From contig JAUCBJ010001399.1 in assembly GCA_032718475.1 (NCBI GenBank), positions 1 to 55,383 of the forward strand: DNA of 55,383 nucleotides, written 5' to 3'. Of this stretch, positions 1 through 10,856 are shown piece after piece; the first letter of the stretch is position 1, and every line of letters begins with the position of its first letter. The stretch is from Nemertoderma westbladi. Taxonomy: Eukaryota; Xenacoelomorpha; Nemertodermatida; Nemertodermatidae. The position numbers and the translations under genes were made by a program. Below the pieces are notes generated by a model, which was not told where the DNA came from, did no database searches, and saw only the letters and a list, made by a program, of their open reading frames with translations.

Positions 1-739
1 ATTAGCCTAATCCGCAAAACTCTTTCTCTAACTTGATAAAGCAGCGATCCCTGCTCTTGAGGTCCTTGAGGTTGTTGAAACAGTTGTCTCTCTACTCGCT
101 CCATAGAGCTGAAGAATCCCTGGGCGTATCCGGAGCGGACCTCTTCCATACAGCTGGATCGATGGTTTCCTTGGCTACTCCCATCCGGTGTATGTCTTCC
201 CAGGCAGCTTCTGATAAATCAAACGGGAGTCCGGGTCCGGGGAAGTTCCATTGCGACTCGACAATAGACTTCAGTTCTTCACTCGTGTATCCCGCGTAGC
301 TATCTCTAGTTGACCGTTGACTTCTCGCCCAATCGATCTGGTGTTCTTCCACCACGATCAATAACCCAGCGAGCACGGCTGCAGGAAGGATGAGAAGGGG
401 ATCCGTATAAACCGCATCCGTCATCTCTGCTCCGCGCTCGGGTGTCAGCTCTACAGTATCCTCACTACTGGAGCTGCTGGGCCGCTGAGGAATAAGTTCT
501 TGACTAGCGGGTTGTTGCTGTTCCGCTGCCTTTTGGTCCCACTTGACCTGAGCTCGAGTGCCTATGATAGACCTACGATGTTGGACCAGCCTAGGTTCTG
601 TTATTACTACTGGAGGGATGACCTTCCTCACAGTGGGAGGTGAACTGGATTTACGACCAGACAGTTGTACGTCTCTATCTGAGTCGCAGATAGTTACATC
701 TAATAAACTGTCTGACAGGTTCTGCTTAGTATCAGACAT
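1..739 (-). pseudogene. gag N-terminal part of element A, interrupted
   Basis: The frame opens with ATG at 739 (MSDTKQNLSDSLL) and matches the N terminus of the 1367-residue gag-protease of element C (MSDTTQSLSDSLL). It keeps the conserved stretches around HRRSIIGTRAQVK and the Ser-rich plus TPERGAEM segments. After about residue 115 it no longer resembles element C; either a frameshift or a truly different gag middle explains this. The frame stops at 92, but plausible protein sequence continues in the same frame to base 1, so an in-frame stop is likely. Role by family: structural Gag of a retrotransposon particle. The copy looks inactive. Confidence 0.7.
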
Positions 740-2948
740 GACTATGTATACCGTTGAATGTCTACTGCTGTATTACAGTCTGAGTAAGTCTAGTAACTCA
801 GTATTACCTGCTAGCCTAGTAATTAATTACCGGTACTGCTACTCAGTGTAGCGTGATATATATATAATATATTAGAATACCGGTATACTTATAGTATATA
901 TAACGATATAAGTATTATTACAGACTGGGTTTATCACAGAATACCGGTATAATTTTAGCACAAATATATATAAATATATAATAGGCCTATCGGAATACCG
1001 GTATACAGCTTACAGTTTGTAGTATATATAATTCTGGAATAGAATTAATTACAAGTACCGGTATAATTTCAGCCTAGATTTATAGAAATAAGATAATAGG
1101 CCTATCGTAAATACCGGTATATCAATTATTTTAGAATAATTGAATTTCTGAACTTTAGGGTTACTTGGTTACTTTAACTTACTTTATTACCGTTATTTAA
1201 GCAGTAATCCAACTGATATTGAGACCTAATGGTTTTATGGTAGGCCTACTATTTATAAATCGTTAGATTTGATTTATAATGTATTTATACCCGTTTTAAT
1301 GGGTTTAGTCAATGTTTGAAATAAATGTTATTATTTCTGGGGTAATCACTACACAAAGCGGTGCGCTTTTAGTGAAGTGTTACGTATAGGACACTAAAAC
1401 AAATATTACTAATTTACCTAAGTTACTTAATACTACAAGTACGTACAATTCGGGTGAGATTACAATCTCTAAATAAACACAAAAATTTACAAAAAACACA
1501 AAATACGAATTTTTAGGGTAATTTTACAAGAAGTCTACAAACCAGCCTAACAAAGGGTTAGATAACCGGTTATTACAACGGACAGGGTACTACGGTATTT
1601 GAAATAATAAGTAGTAGTAAATACACTGCGTTGTCTAGATAGAAAAATACCACCGCCTGACGACCTATAGCCGTATCGCTATAGGTTCTACGTTATGTAT
1701 CACGGAGTGTTCCTACCTAGAAGTTAATAGAGCTAATCGAATGTGCCTATCAACCACTTTACAACACAAATATAATGCCTACAATAATTACTTCGGAAAG
1801 TACTGTACACTAAACCCTAAATTAGGTACGAGTACTTGTACAACAGATAATCAGTAGTTAAATATACTTGAACAGCTAAAAGAACCACGGCATCTGCTGG
1901 AGTGACCGATGCACAAAATCACCAGTCTTTACCTACGCCGAGCAGCCCGTGTAGTACCGGGGTTAATTTAACTATAGCGGTATGTATAACAAACACAATT
2001 ACTGTAGGAACAAACTTGGGGAATGAATGTTGCGAATAGTCGCATAAACTCTGAATAATAAATATTACGCTACGCGTACAAACCACTCAAACAAAATACA
2101 GACCGAACACTGACAGACTACTATCAAGCCTAAACAAACGACGGTATATGCAGACTCCGAAATGATTAGGGAGTATGCGCTCTAACCCAGTAGTGCGACT
2201 TATTCTTTAGTTGGGGGTTTACCTTACAGCGTTCGCTGCCCCTACTGCCTAACCGTACTTAATCGGACAGATGATCTACACACGCGGCAATCCGTTCAGA
2301 CCTAATAACAGCCAGACAACTATCCAGCCTACAAATTATCTAAATAAAATTATACGCTACCCGTACAGACTTACACAAACAAAGTACAGACTAAACGATG
2401 GCAGACTACTCTCAAGCCTAAATAAACTACGGTATATGCAGACTCCGATATGATTAGGGAGTATGCGCTCTAACCCAGTAGTGCGACTTATTCTTTAGTT
2501 GGGGGTTTACCTTACAGCGTTCGCTGCCCCTACTTCCTAACCGTACTTAATCGGACAGGTGATCTACACACACTGCAACTCGTTCAGACTTAACAGCAAT
2601 CAGACAACAGCTCAGCCTACAAATTGTCTGTACAATCTGATCAGGCTTACACGCCTTCTGTTCAATACTGGCCTACAAACAAATAAAACTTGACAGAAAT
2701 AAGTAAAAATCTCAATAAAAAACCAGGGCTGCAGTCCCTGATTAATTATTAAGGCCTACTGGTATATAATTATCAAAATCGAATAATACTGCTGTACCTG
2801 TACTGATGTAGGTACCGGTCCGGGTGGTTAGGTAGTCAGGCCTACTGGTACCGGTTCTGGCAGTTGGGCCTACTGACCTACAGATGTACCGGTTGACCGG
2901 TACTTTCAACTTTATTGCTTACTGCAATAAAGAAGCAATATCCTTTAA
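740..2948 (-). other. 5' leader of element A
   Basis: This is noncoding DNA between the gag start and the LTR, alignable with 36090-38714 of element C. It contains a row of ATACCGGTAT palindromes at its gag-proximal end (877-1120) and a direct duplication of about 288 bp (units near 2100-2385 and 2390-2640). The shared words are TGATTAGGGAGTATGCGC and GCGTTCGCTGCCCCTACT. The leader is unusually long (2.2 kb) for this superfamily. I see no convincing tRNA primer binding site next to the LTR. Confidence 0.7.
877..1120. repeat. ATACCGGTAT palindrome array
   Basis: The 10-bp perfect palindrome ATACCGGTAT occurs at 877, 941, 994 and 1111, with a GTACCGGTAT variant near 1055. The spacing is about 53-64 bp, so this is a degenerate tandem repeat whose best kept part is the palindrome. 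The same arrangement recurs in element C (36227-36476). A binding site for a dimeric regulator is possible but is inference. Confidence 0.65.
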
Positions 2949-4165
2949 TGTTCGCGCTTTCAGACCTTTGGCAGTTTAACCCGCCAAATTAAGATGTCTT
3001 CTAGATATTAAATCGCTTTTTAGCCTATGACAAGTATTTGATTCACTACACTAGTCGAAACCAATCCGTGCGCGACCATTCACCCGCTGGATATTCCCGG
3101 GAGATTGGGTTCGACGGTTTAATTTTATTGCTATGTAAGCCTAATGTATTATTCGACTGACAGTATTATATAATCTCTGACAATATTATTTACCTTCGGG
3201 AATATTAACAGTTCCTTTAGGACGTGGCGCTTTATCTATATAAACAGAGTTATGACTTAAACTACTCACAACGATATGGCTTAATTATAATTCACATATA
3301 TGGCGCATTCTTTAGGAATTGCTTCTTTAACAGGCTCGCTCATACGCAATGCTGCACAATACTGCACACTAATCTGCCAATCTTCACTGATTTTAGTCAC
3401 ATATAAAAGGAACACAGACTGACTCATGTAGGGTCTATCAAATAACATTAGATTCACTTCAAACCACTTTAACATAAGTCACAATCGTTATTGTTAACCT
3501 TTCTCTCTTACCTTCGGTATATCAAGAATATTGGGTGTCGGGGTTATTTCTCGTTATTCCAATATAATAATTCATCAACCAATATAATGAATAACCAACA
3601 ACAAATAGCAGTATACGGTATTGATTGAGCAGGTAATTTTAGCAGTTTCAGCAGTTATTAAAAGCCGTGTGGCAGCAGTTGCTGTCGCCAGGCAGTCCGT
3701 ATGATCATCAGTCAGTTAAAGGATATATGTCCTTGTAATTAAACCTACTAGTGTTGAGCTAAAAAGCATAAAACATAAAACACTAAAAGCCGTTCTTTCG
3801 TGGCTTTGAAAAACTCGTGACTACTGCTCTATACGAGGATACCAACTCCCTTATTCCACGAAGCTCCCGTTCAACACAGAGAAAGAGCAGTGAGATAGGA
3901 AATTTTCAGTTCAGTGCTCTGTGATAGGTCGAAATCAAGGCTAACTCAAATTCTATTGGGAGATACAACACAAGGCTATGACGCAACCTCCCTAGGCTTG
4001 TTGGCCGATTAAACAGAGCCCAGCTGCCTGCGTATAGCAAATCAGCCAATAAGCTGGTAACTTGCACTATTTTTAGTTATAGATCACTTTGAGAGTATTC
4101 TTAGCGACTGGGGGGGAACTGGCCAACAAGGCAAACTAATCAGTTATCCCACAAAAGCTTTTACA
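2949..4165 (-). repeat. 5' LTR of element A (1217 bp)
   Basis: It starts TGTTCGCGCTTTCAGACC and ends AAAAGCTTTTACA on the plus strand, giving TG...CA ends. The first 600 bases align clearly with the LTRs at 9385, 27752 and 38715. The right half (about 3650-4140) is much more divergent, so A is from another subfamily. Short frames within it are not conserved. Confidence 0.88.
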
Positions 4166-6050
4166 TTTGCCCAAGGGTGGAGTAGGTACACGCTGGGACA
4201 AGAATGTGTTATATATGATGGAACAACAACGAAGAGAGCCTACCATGGCTGATCTCATGTCATTCTTAGATGGAGAGGTAAAATTACAGCTCCTAAAGCA
4301 GACCAGAGAGAAGACACCGGAAAATAAGGTAAGTGAGAAACTCGTTTCTAGGAGAAAGGTAATACCAGTGTGTTATACCGAAAACGGCGAAAGCCAGACT
4401 TCTCAAGGAGAGGATAGTGGGAAAGACACTGAAAGATCTTACTATGACAACAAAGCGCCTAAGGACGTAAGTAAATTCAAGTCTCGAACCAATGACAGGA
4501 GAGAACAGGTAAGAAAAACTCCTCCTACGTCCCCTAAGAGAATTCATGTAAGAAAGCCCGAGGAAAGAACGAGTGTGCACAACGTTACTCAAAGTAAGGT
4601 AAGTAACATCAAACCAAAATGTGTGCTGTGCGACGGGCCCCACCGTTTAAGTGCGTGTGATGAATTCCTGAGGAAATCACTAAAGGACAGACGTGAAGTC
4701 ATGTGGGATAAGCGGTTGTGTTATAATTGCCTCAGACGAGGACACCAACGGCGAACCTGTTACTCCGACGCAAGGTGTGCAAAGTGCGGCGCAAAACATC
4801 ATATCTTGTTGCACACGGAATTCGAACGAAACAGCCCGAGTCAGGTAAGTGAGTCCGAACTACATGTCCAATTCAGTGATGTGAACGACACTGACCAATA
4901 TTCTGAAATGGAAGGATTCTATACGGACGAATTCTCCGACGAAAACGAATCCTGTTACCTGATAAATACTGCAGTGTATCGAGCACATACGTATGAAAAG
5001 GACACCGACAGCGAGCTCCCCCCAACTACTTCTGACCGACAACCACCTTGGAAAGCACCAACTTCCAATGTAGGAATCCGAGAATTTCCCGTAGTGCAGC
5101 TAAGGGTCCACGGACCTGAAAGGAGTTATATAGTGAACGCCCTTCTTGACTCCGGTAGCACAGGAACATTCATCGACAAAGAACTAGCCGAAGACATCTT
5201 TGCTGGACAACCCAAGTTCCGAACTAAGTTAAACATGTCAGGAATTATGCCGGTTTGGAAATCTACAGTAATCGCAGATTATTATGAAGGTGCGTTGTCC
5301 ACCCCCCAGGATGAACTAGGAGAACACAGCATAAGGTCAGTAAAAATGGTGGCGATAAAGAACTTCGCTACCAGCCAAGTAGAACCTTATAACTGGGATG
5401 AGGACGATTTCACCCAGCAGTTTGATATACCTAGATTCAACACAGATTACCCTGGAGTGCAAATACTCATCGGTCAAAATGCGCATGAGGCGCTCGAGAC
5501 ATTGGAGAAACGGCCTGCTCATCCGCAACCATTACAAGTCTATGCGGGAAGAACTAGAGTAGGTTGGTACTTTAGTGGCCCTTCACGTAGAACTCTAATG
5601 GAAAGATTACCAAAAGAACAGGTATATCAATTAAGTAAATGGGAAGTGGAGAGCAGTGAAGTTGACGACCCAACTGAGGGAACACCATACTCCTCAGATA
5701 ATGACGATATTAACTCCAATGTAGATCAATGGAGACATTGCCCCGAGACGATTAATCTAGCCGACATCGCTTCCAGAGGAGCAACTCCTCAAGAACTGAC
5801 AGATACTCCAGACCGGTTAGGTGGACCCGACTTCCTAAATAAAGAAGATGAATGGCCTCCTCATCTTACCCCGGCGAAGATTAGACAGGCCAAGGGAGCG
5901 GAGAAAGTAACACAACCACTCAATCGCCCAGCTGTTCGTTTATGTTTACTGGAAAGAGACCGAAAACTGTCCGTAAACTATGGAAGGCAAGATACTCTTC
6001 CCACGACCACCTCCCTAATCCAACAAATATCTAGGGACTCCATAACGTAA
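4166..6050 (+). CDS. BEL/Pao gag-protease, 5'-truncated and pol-deleted
   Basis: An open frame of about 627 codons without a true start: its 5' end was removed by element A at the conserved LPKGGVGTRWDK site. Three Cys/His knuckles lie near residues 150-211 (CVLCDGPHRLSAC, CYNCLRRGHQRRTC, CAKCGAKHH). A DUF1758-type retropepsin with LLDSGSTGTFID follows near residue 325. After residue 515 the frame jumps directly to the RNase H-integrase linker motif (WRHCPETINLADIASRGATPQEL) and ends at SRDSIT. Reverse transcriptase, RNase H and the integrase core are missing with no frame break. By family, it would make Gag and an aspartic protease. Element C has the identical junction. Confidence 0.85.
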
Positions 6051-7702
6051 CAACATACGGAGTGGGTGTGTGACTATATTATTTTATATTTATTTTTATT
6101 ATTTTATATTATGTATGTATTATTATGTAATTTTATTATAATCGTTTTCTTTAATTTCATTTAGTAGAATGTTATTTTAGCGATTATGTAGTAGATTAGT
6201 GCAATATATATTCGCATTTATTACTTAATTACTTACATATTATATATTTAGTGCGATGGCGAGAAATAATCCTTTTTCTCCTTCCTTACTGTCCGTATTA
6301 CATTACAAATACGTAACTACAGTAAGATGAAATGTCCGTACTTATTAAAGTACAATAAAGCTCCTACTATATTTAAGTATTATTGGTAAGCAGAGTATTA
6401 GGAATGCAAAATTCAGATCCTCGTGTCTCGGCTAAACCAAGCTCTGGGTAGACCTTGGAAACGACTTGCCTCTTCTCACTGACATTGCTTCGTGCGATAT
6501 TGCTCTCATACCGTCTATTAAATAATACATATTAGTAGCGTGATGTCCCTTTAACAGTAGCGTACTATGCAAATAAATCTGTTAAACCCTTTGATCATCT
6601 GTAATTCTAGTCGATTAAGATATCGCGGCACCCACCGATATACTTGAAAGACAAAATTCTAGAATCAGTGGTTAACGTCCCCAGACAAATTCTGGAATAA
6701 ACTGGTTCCCATCCTAAATATTAATTATTAATATTTACAAAATCTGTCAAATTTTAGATCCTTTAAAATTCTAGTCGATTAAGATATCGTAGCACTTACC
6801 GATACTCTTAAAAAGACAAAATTCCTAGAATCTAGGATCCCAGTCCCCAGACACGTTCTGGAATAAAATTACGTCTATTTAACATTAAATAATAAAATCT
6901 ACGGGAATAAATTTAAATTCATATATTTCGATGAATTTAATAACTTGTCATTTTTATATACAATTTATAACATTCCCAAAATTACATTAATTAATAGATC
7001 ATGGGAGCGGAGATTCACCCTATTAAGTGTATTTGTGTACGAGAATCTCCAATATATAGTCAATAGCCGATAAAATTCATAAAATCATATATAGAGAGGA
7101 TATTGACAATTAAAGACTTACTATTAAATAGCATCCCAGATCTGTATGCATGAGAATTACCCTAATTCTACCGCTAGCTTTCCATAATGTCACCATAGCA
7201 ACAACCACGCTAGAATTAGAAGCGAGTTAACAGAACAATAAAAAGCTTGCTCATTGAATAGCATACGGAATAAATAGCACACCGCTAGTATCCAAGGATA
7301 CATAATAACAACGTGACATTCTGGAAGGCACTTGACTAACGGACAAATGACCCGAATGTGTGATAGAATGTGTACCATTTGTGACAGTTACGTGGAATTT
7401 GTGCGTTTGTAGGTGAATGTTACTACTAAGGTGTGTTTACAGTAGCGAGTCGCAATTGTGAAAGTAGCCCTAACTCTCCAGTAAGAACCTGAAGTATATC
7501 TAAGCCTTTGGGACGGACGGTGGAGTGACTCGTGCTGGTTGTTGTAGTCGTTGTGCAGCTACGATGTTGGCGATAGGCACATCGGCGAAAGTACACCAGC
7601 GCTGAGGATATCGCACTGTCCGGGGGCAGAGAGGGGTAGGCAGCGACGCCCGCTCGCCTAAATATAAACTCATTATAATATGGATAAACTTATATAGCAG
7701 AT
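6051..7702 (+). other. Noncoding region of element B between gag-protease and second frame
   Basis: No coding frame is supported here. It aligns over its length with 30336-31985 of element C. The first 300 bases are very AT-rich. Two direct repeats of about 168 bp start near 6602 and 6770, each beginning ATTCTAGTCGATTAAGATATCG. Bases 7430-7660 are GC-richer and just precede the second frame; a promoter or spliced leader there is conceivable but not shown. Confidence 0.6.
6602..6870 (+). repeat. Internal ~168-bp direct duplication in element B
   Basis: The segments starting 6602 and 6770 share AATTCTAGTCGATTAAGATA, the CCGATA block, AAGACAAAATTC, and CCCCAGACA...TTCTGGAATAA in the same order. 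The same pair is present in element C near 31150-31440, so the duplication is older than both copies. Confidence 0.7.
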
Positions 7703-9226
7703 ATGATTGAGTTGATAGAAGATGATCTTGGTATCAGGGAGCGATATACTCTACCTTTACAAGCGTTTGTTGATAGCTTGATACGCGACGAAGCTGGTCC
7801 AACTACTACGGAGGACGATGGTCGTTATATCTAACCGCCAATGTCCCGGGAGCAACTTGCGCGTGGGTTGGACTGTAGAAAATTCACCGCTCACTATACG
7901 CATCGTAATGGTACGTATATGGACTTCTTAACTACTGGTCATCCTATCGACCTACACGATACGAACGATATAGACACCAAAAGGGAAACGGTTTTATTTA
8001 AATATCATACCCAGCGGAAGCGGAACGATAAACTGAGACTCGAACACGAAAATTCTATTCGAAACCGACTTGAAAGTGCAGATGTTGAAGAGCCGGATAA
8101 ACGCAGCGACTTCACCAAATACCTGGAATTCTTGAGAGAAACCTATCTCGATATTACCAGTCAACAGAATCTAGAAACTCGAAATCATCAAGGTATACAT
8201 CATGACCGCATGGTCGAACTCAAACGGCTCTATTCCACTATGATGTATCTTACCACCGATCGACCGCTACCTGTTGTACCGGATAGCTTCGAACAGATGG
8301 AGGAATATTGTAAAACCGAATAAATATCACTCGCGTTTCCCCTACAAGACGTGCGTCTTTGGTATTATTGCGATGAATGCCCTAGACCCAACCAACAAAC
8401 GGAAAGACCTAAACATCCTCGGAGACGTTGCACTAAACACGGTTTTACTCGCTATACTTGCGGGAGTTTCGAGCGAAATTTGTTTGACGTATCACCTACG
8501 CTCGTTCGACTCAGACAATCCTTAAATAAACCAATGATCAGAGTTTCGGAATACTCGATCAGACCTCCTCATTCCCTAGTGAGACCTCAGACTCTTAATC
8601 CTATTAGAATGACGGATCCTCCCGAGCTGTACTCACTGTTCAAAGATCTAGTGTTACCTGAACAATTAGTCGGTGGCACCCCGGTTGTGGGCTTCCTAGA
8701 TATTAGCCCATCCTCACTAGCCGGATTGGGACGCGGACATTTAATATCGCCGTTTAACCCTTAACATCGTCCCGGCTTAACACGATATAACCTGTCACCA
8801 AAGTGGCGGAGAGCGTTGTACCAAATGAGTTAGACGCTATTCTACAAAGATCAGAAAAGGAACTTAAGCTTGTTCAGATGAACGTAAATTGCACTAGCAA
8901 GTCCAAGCGGTAAACAAAGTAACTTTACCTCAGTTCGATCGGGAAATCCAGAATCTCTAAGAAGTTATCGAACTTGGACGACCCTATTCTCTGCGAGAGT
9001 TTTTGGATGAACGTATCCAGCTACGAGCGGAGGAAAATCAGCTCGAGGAGAAGCATATCGAAACGGCGGATACCCCGACCATAATCCTACACCTTCTGAT
9101 GCAATCATATTGCACCCTTCACCCAGGAGTTACAGCCCTCCTAGTAAAGTGGCTCGCCCCAAAGAGAAAAGGACTCTTGATAGCCTCAAAAAACTGCGTA
9201 AACGCCATCCGCGTAAGAAAGACTAA
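7703..9226 (+). pseudogene. Second reading frame of element B: unknown protein, broken
   Basis: ATG at 7703 opens a frame with acidic start MIELIEDDLGIRERYTLPLQ. It is cut by TAA at 7832 but continues in the same frame through 8320, ends at TAA 8321-8323, and again continues in frame to 8764. The middle has a Cys/His cluster (YYCDEC at about 8362, CTKHG, then YTCGSF) that could bind zinc. A charged, probably coiled-coil stretch follows (8810-9080) in a shifted frame. The end (to 9226) is Lys/Arg-rich (LKKLRKRHPRKKD). I do not recognise the family. It lies downstream of gag-protease in the same orientation, the place where retroviral elements carry an extra gene. Element C has a matching broken copy. 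Confidence 0.55.
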
Positions 9227-9296
9227 CTGTTTAGAGTATTTTTATATTTTAGAAACTGTGATTTGTTATATTTTATAGACTTAAATCCCATTTTCT

Positions 9297-9304
9297 GGGA
9301 GCGG
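9297..9304 (+). promoter_or_regulatory. Polypurine tract of element B
   Basis: GGGAGCGG directly abuts the TG of the 3' LTR at 9305. The same bases sit at the same place in element C (28973-28980), and the upstream ATCCCATTTTCTGG is also shared. It is the expected plus-strand priming site by position. Confidence 0.65.
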
Positions 9305-9384
9305 TGTAAAGGCTTTTGCGGAATTAGCCGGTTATTTTCCCCGTAAAGTACTCTGTAGTTGCTTTAACAGGCATAAAAGGCCGT

Positions 9385-10523
9385 TGTTCGCGCTTTCAGA
9401 CCTTTAGCAGTTTAACCTGCCAAATTAGGATGTCTTCTAGATAATAGATAGTCTTTAGCCTACGACAAATATTTGATACACTACATTAGCCGAAACCAGT
9501 CTATGCGCGATCATTCACCCGCTGGATATACCCGGGAGACTGGATTCGGAAGCCTAATCGTATTGCGGGGTAGGTCTACTGTATTATTCGACTGATCGTA
9601 ATATATATAATCCCTGACAAATATTATTCACTTTCGGGAAATATTAACAGTTCCTTTAGGACGTGGCGCTCTAAATATATAAACAGAGTTATGACTTAAA
9701 CCAGACGCAATGGGATGGCTATAGATTCACGTATATGGCGCATTCTTTAGGAGATGCTTCGTTATCAATCACAATCATACACAATGCTGCACACCAATCT
9801 GCCGACCTTCACTAATTTTAGTCACATACAAAGAGAATAACAGACAATACATGTAGGGCCTATAAAATAGCATTAGATTCACTTCAAACCACTTAACATA
9901 AGTCGCAATCGTTTATATGTAACCGGTCTCTCTAACCTTTAGTATATCAAGAAGATTGGGGTGTCTGACTATTGATCAGTATTCCAATATAATATTTCAT
10001 CAACAAATATAATGAATAACAGACAGCAAAAGCAGTAATGTTAAGTAAGATATGTATGATATGTTAAGGATAGATTAGATAACGGATATACGTTCTATAA
10101 TTAAGCCTACTAATGTTGAACTAAAGACTGAAACACGGAGGTTCCACGCCGGTGTTGTAGGCTGTGGGCAAAAATCACATACTGACTCACTTCCCTAGTT
10201 TCTATATACCATCTCAAGCACAGAGGCAAAAAACGCTCTGATTGGTCGACCGAACAAAGAGAGAACAAAGAACAAAGAAATGTTCTACGTGGCAATATCA
10301 GCTGTTAGCCGTCGTCATGGTAGTGACACTGTTTTCAAGAGTATCCGGCTTATTGCGTCACAAAATTGCGGATTATGTCCTCTAAAGTACACATACAGAA
10401 GAAATTACTTTTATGTCCTCTAAAACACCAGTACAGTAAGGACACGGCCTTTTATGCCTGGTAAACCAACTACAGAGTACTTTACGGGAAAAATAACCGG
10501 CTAATTACGCAAAAGCCTTTACA
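9385..10523 (-). mobile_element. Solo LTR (1139 bp) inside element B's 3' LTR
   Basis: It runs from TGTTCGCGCTTTCAGACC to AAAAGCCTTTACA and has no internal region. GCCGT flanks it on both sides (9380-9384 and 10524-10528), and removing it restores the host LTR word AAAAGGCCGTGTCCTTACTG. This is the standard product of recombination between the two LTRs of a full insertion. It lies opposite to the LTR that hosts it. Confidence 0.9.
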
Positions 10524-10625
10524 GCCGTGTCCTTACTGTACTGGTGTTTTAGAGGACATAAACGCCATTTCTTCTGTCGGTGTACTTTAGCGGACATAAT
10601 TAGTAATTCTATGACGCAATGCGCC

Positions 10626-10856
10626 AAATCCTCTGTAACTTCAGGGATAATGACTGTAGAAAGGGTCTAATGCCACGGTTAACGAAAACAGTTTCTATTT
10701 ATATGGCCATTTCATCATTATATAAATAGAAACTGTTTTCGTTAACCGTGGCATTAGACCCTTTCTACAGTCATTATCCCTGAAGTTATAATTATGGATA
10801 CGCCACGAACGGCATCATTTCGACTTCTTTCCCATTTAAATATAAATCCTCTGTAA
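10626..10856. mobile_element. 205-bp insertion with long hairpin and 13-bp duplication
   Basis: AAATCCTCTGTAA occurs at 10626-10638 and 10844-10856 and is single in the related LTRs, so it is a target duplication. The insert (10639-10843) is mostly a perfect inverted repeat with arms 10636-10704 and 10720-10788 (69 bp each, 15-nt loop). A 55-bp unpaired tail includes GCCACGAACGGCATC. The left arm starts within the duplication. I recognise no family. A 13-bp duplication suggests LINE-type integration rather than a cut-and-paste MITE. Confidence 0.7.

Larger units (their letters stand above)
1..4165 (-). mobile_element. BEL/Pao element A, minus strand, cut by window start
   Basis: Reading leftwards, this element has an LTR (2949-4165), a long leader (740-2948) and the start of gag (739 down to 1). 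Its LTR and leader align with those of the complete element at 27752-39935. The LTR ends in CA at 4165 and the next base belongs to the gag of an element on the opposite strand, so A is inserted in element B. The first five bases after it are TTTGC; the matching target duplication would lie left of the window. Its pol region and 3' LTR cannot be seen. Confidence 0.88.
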
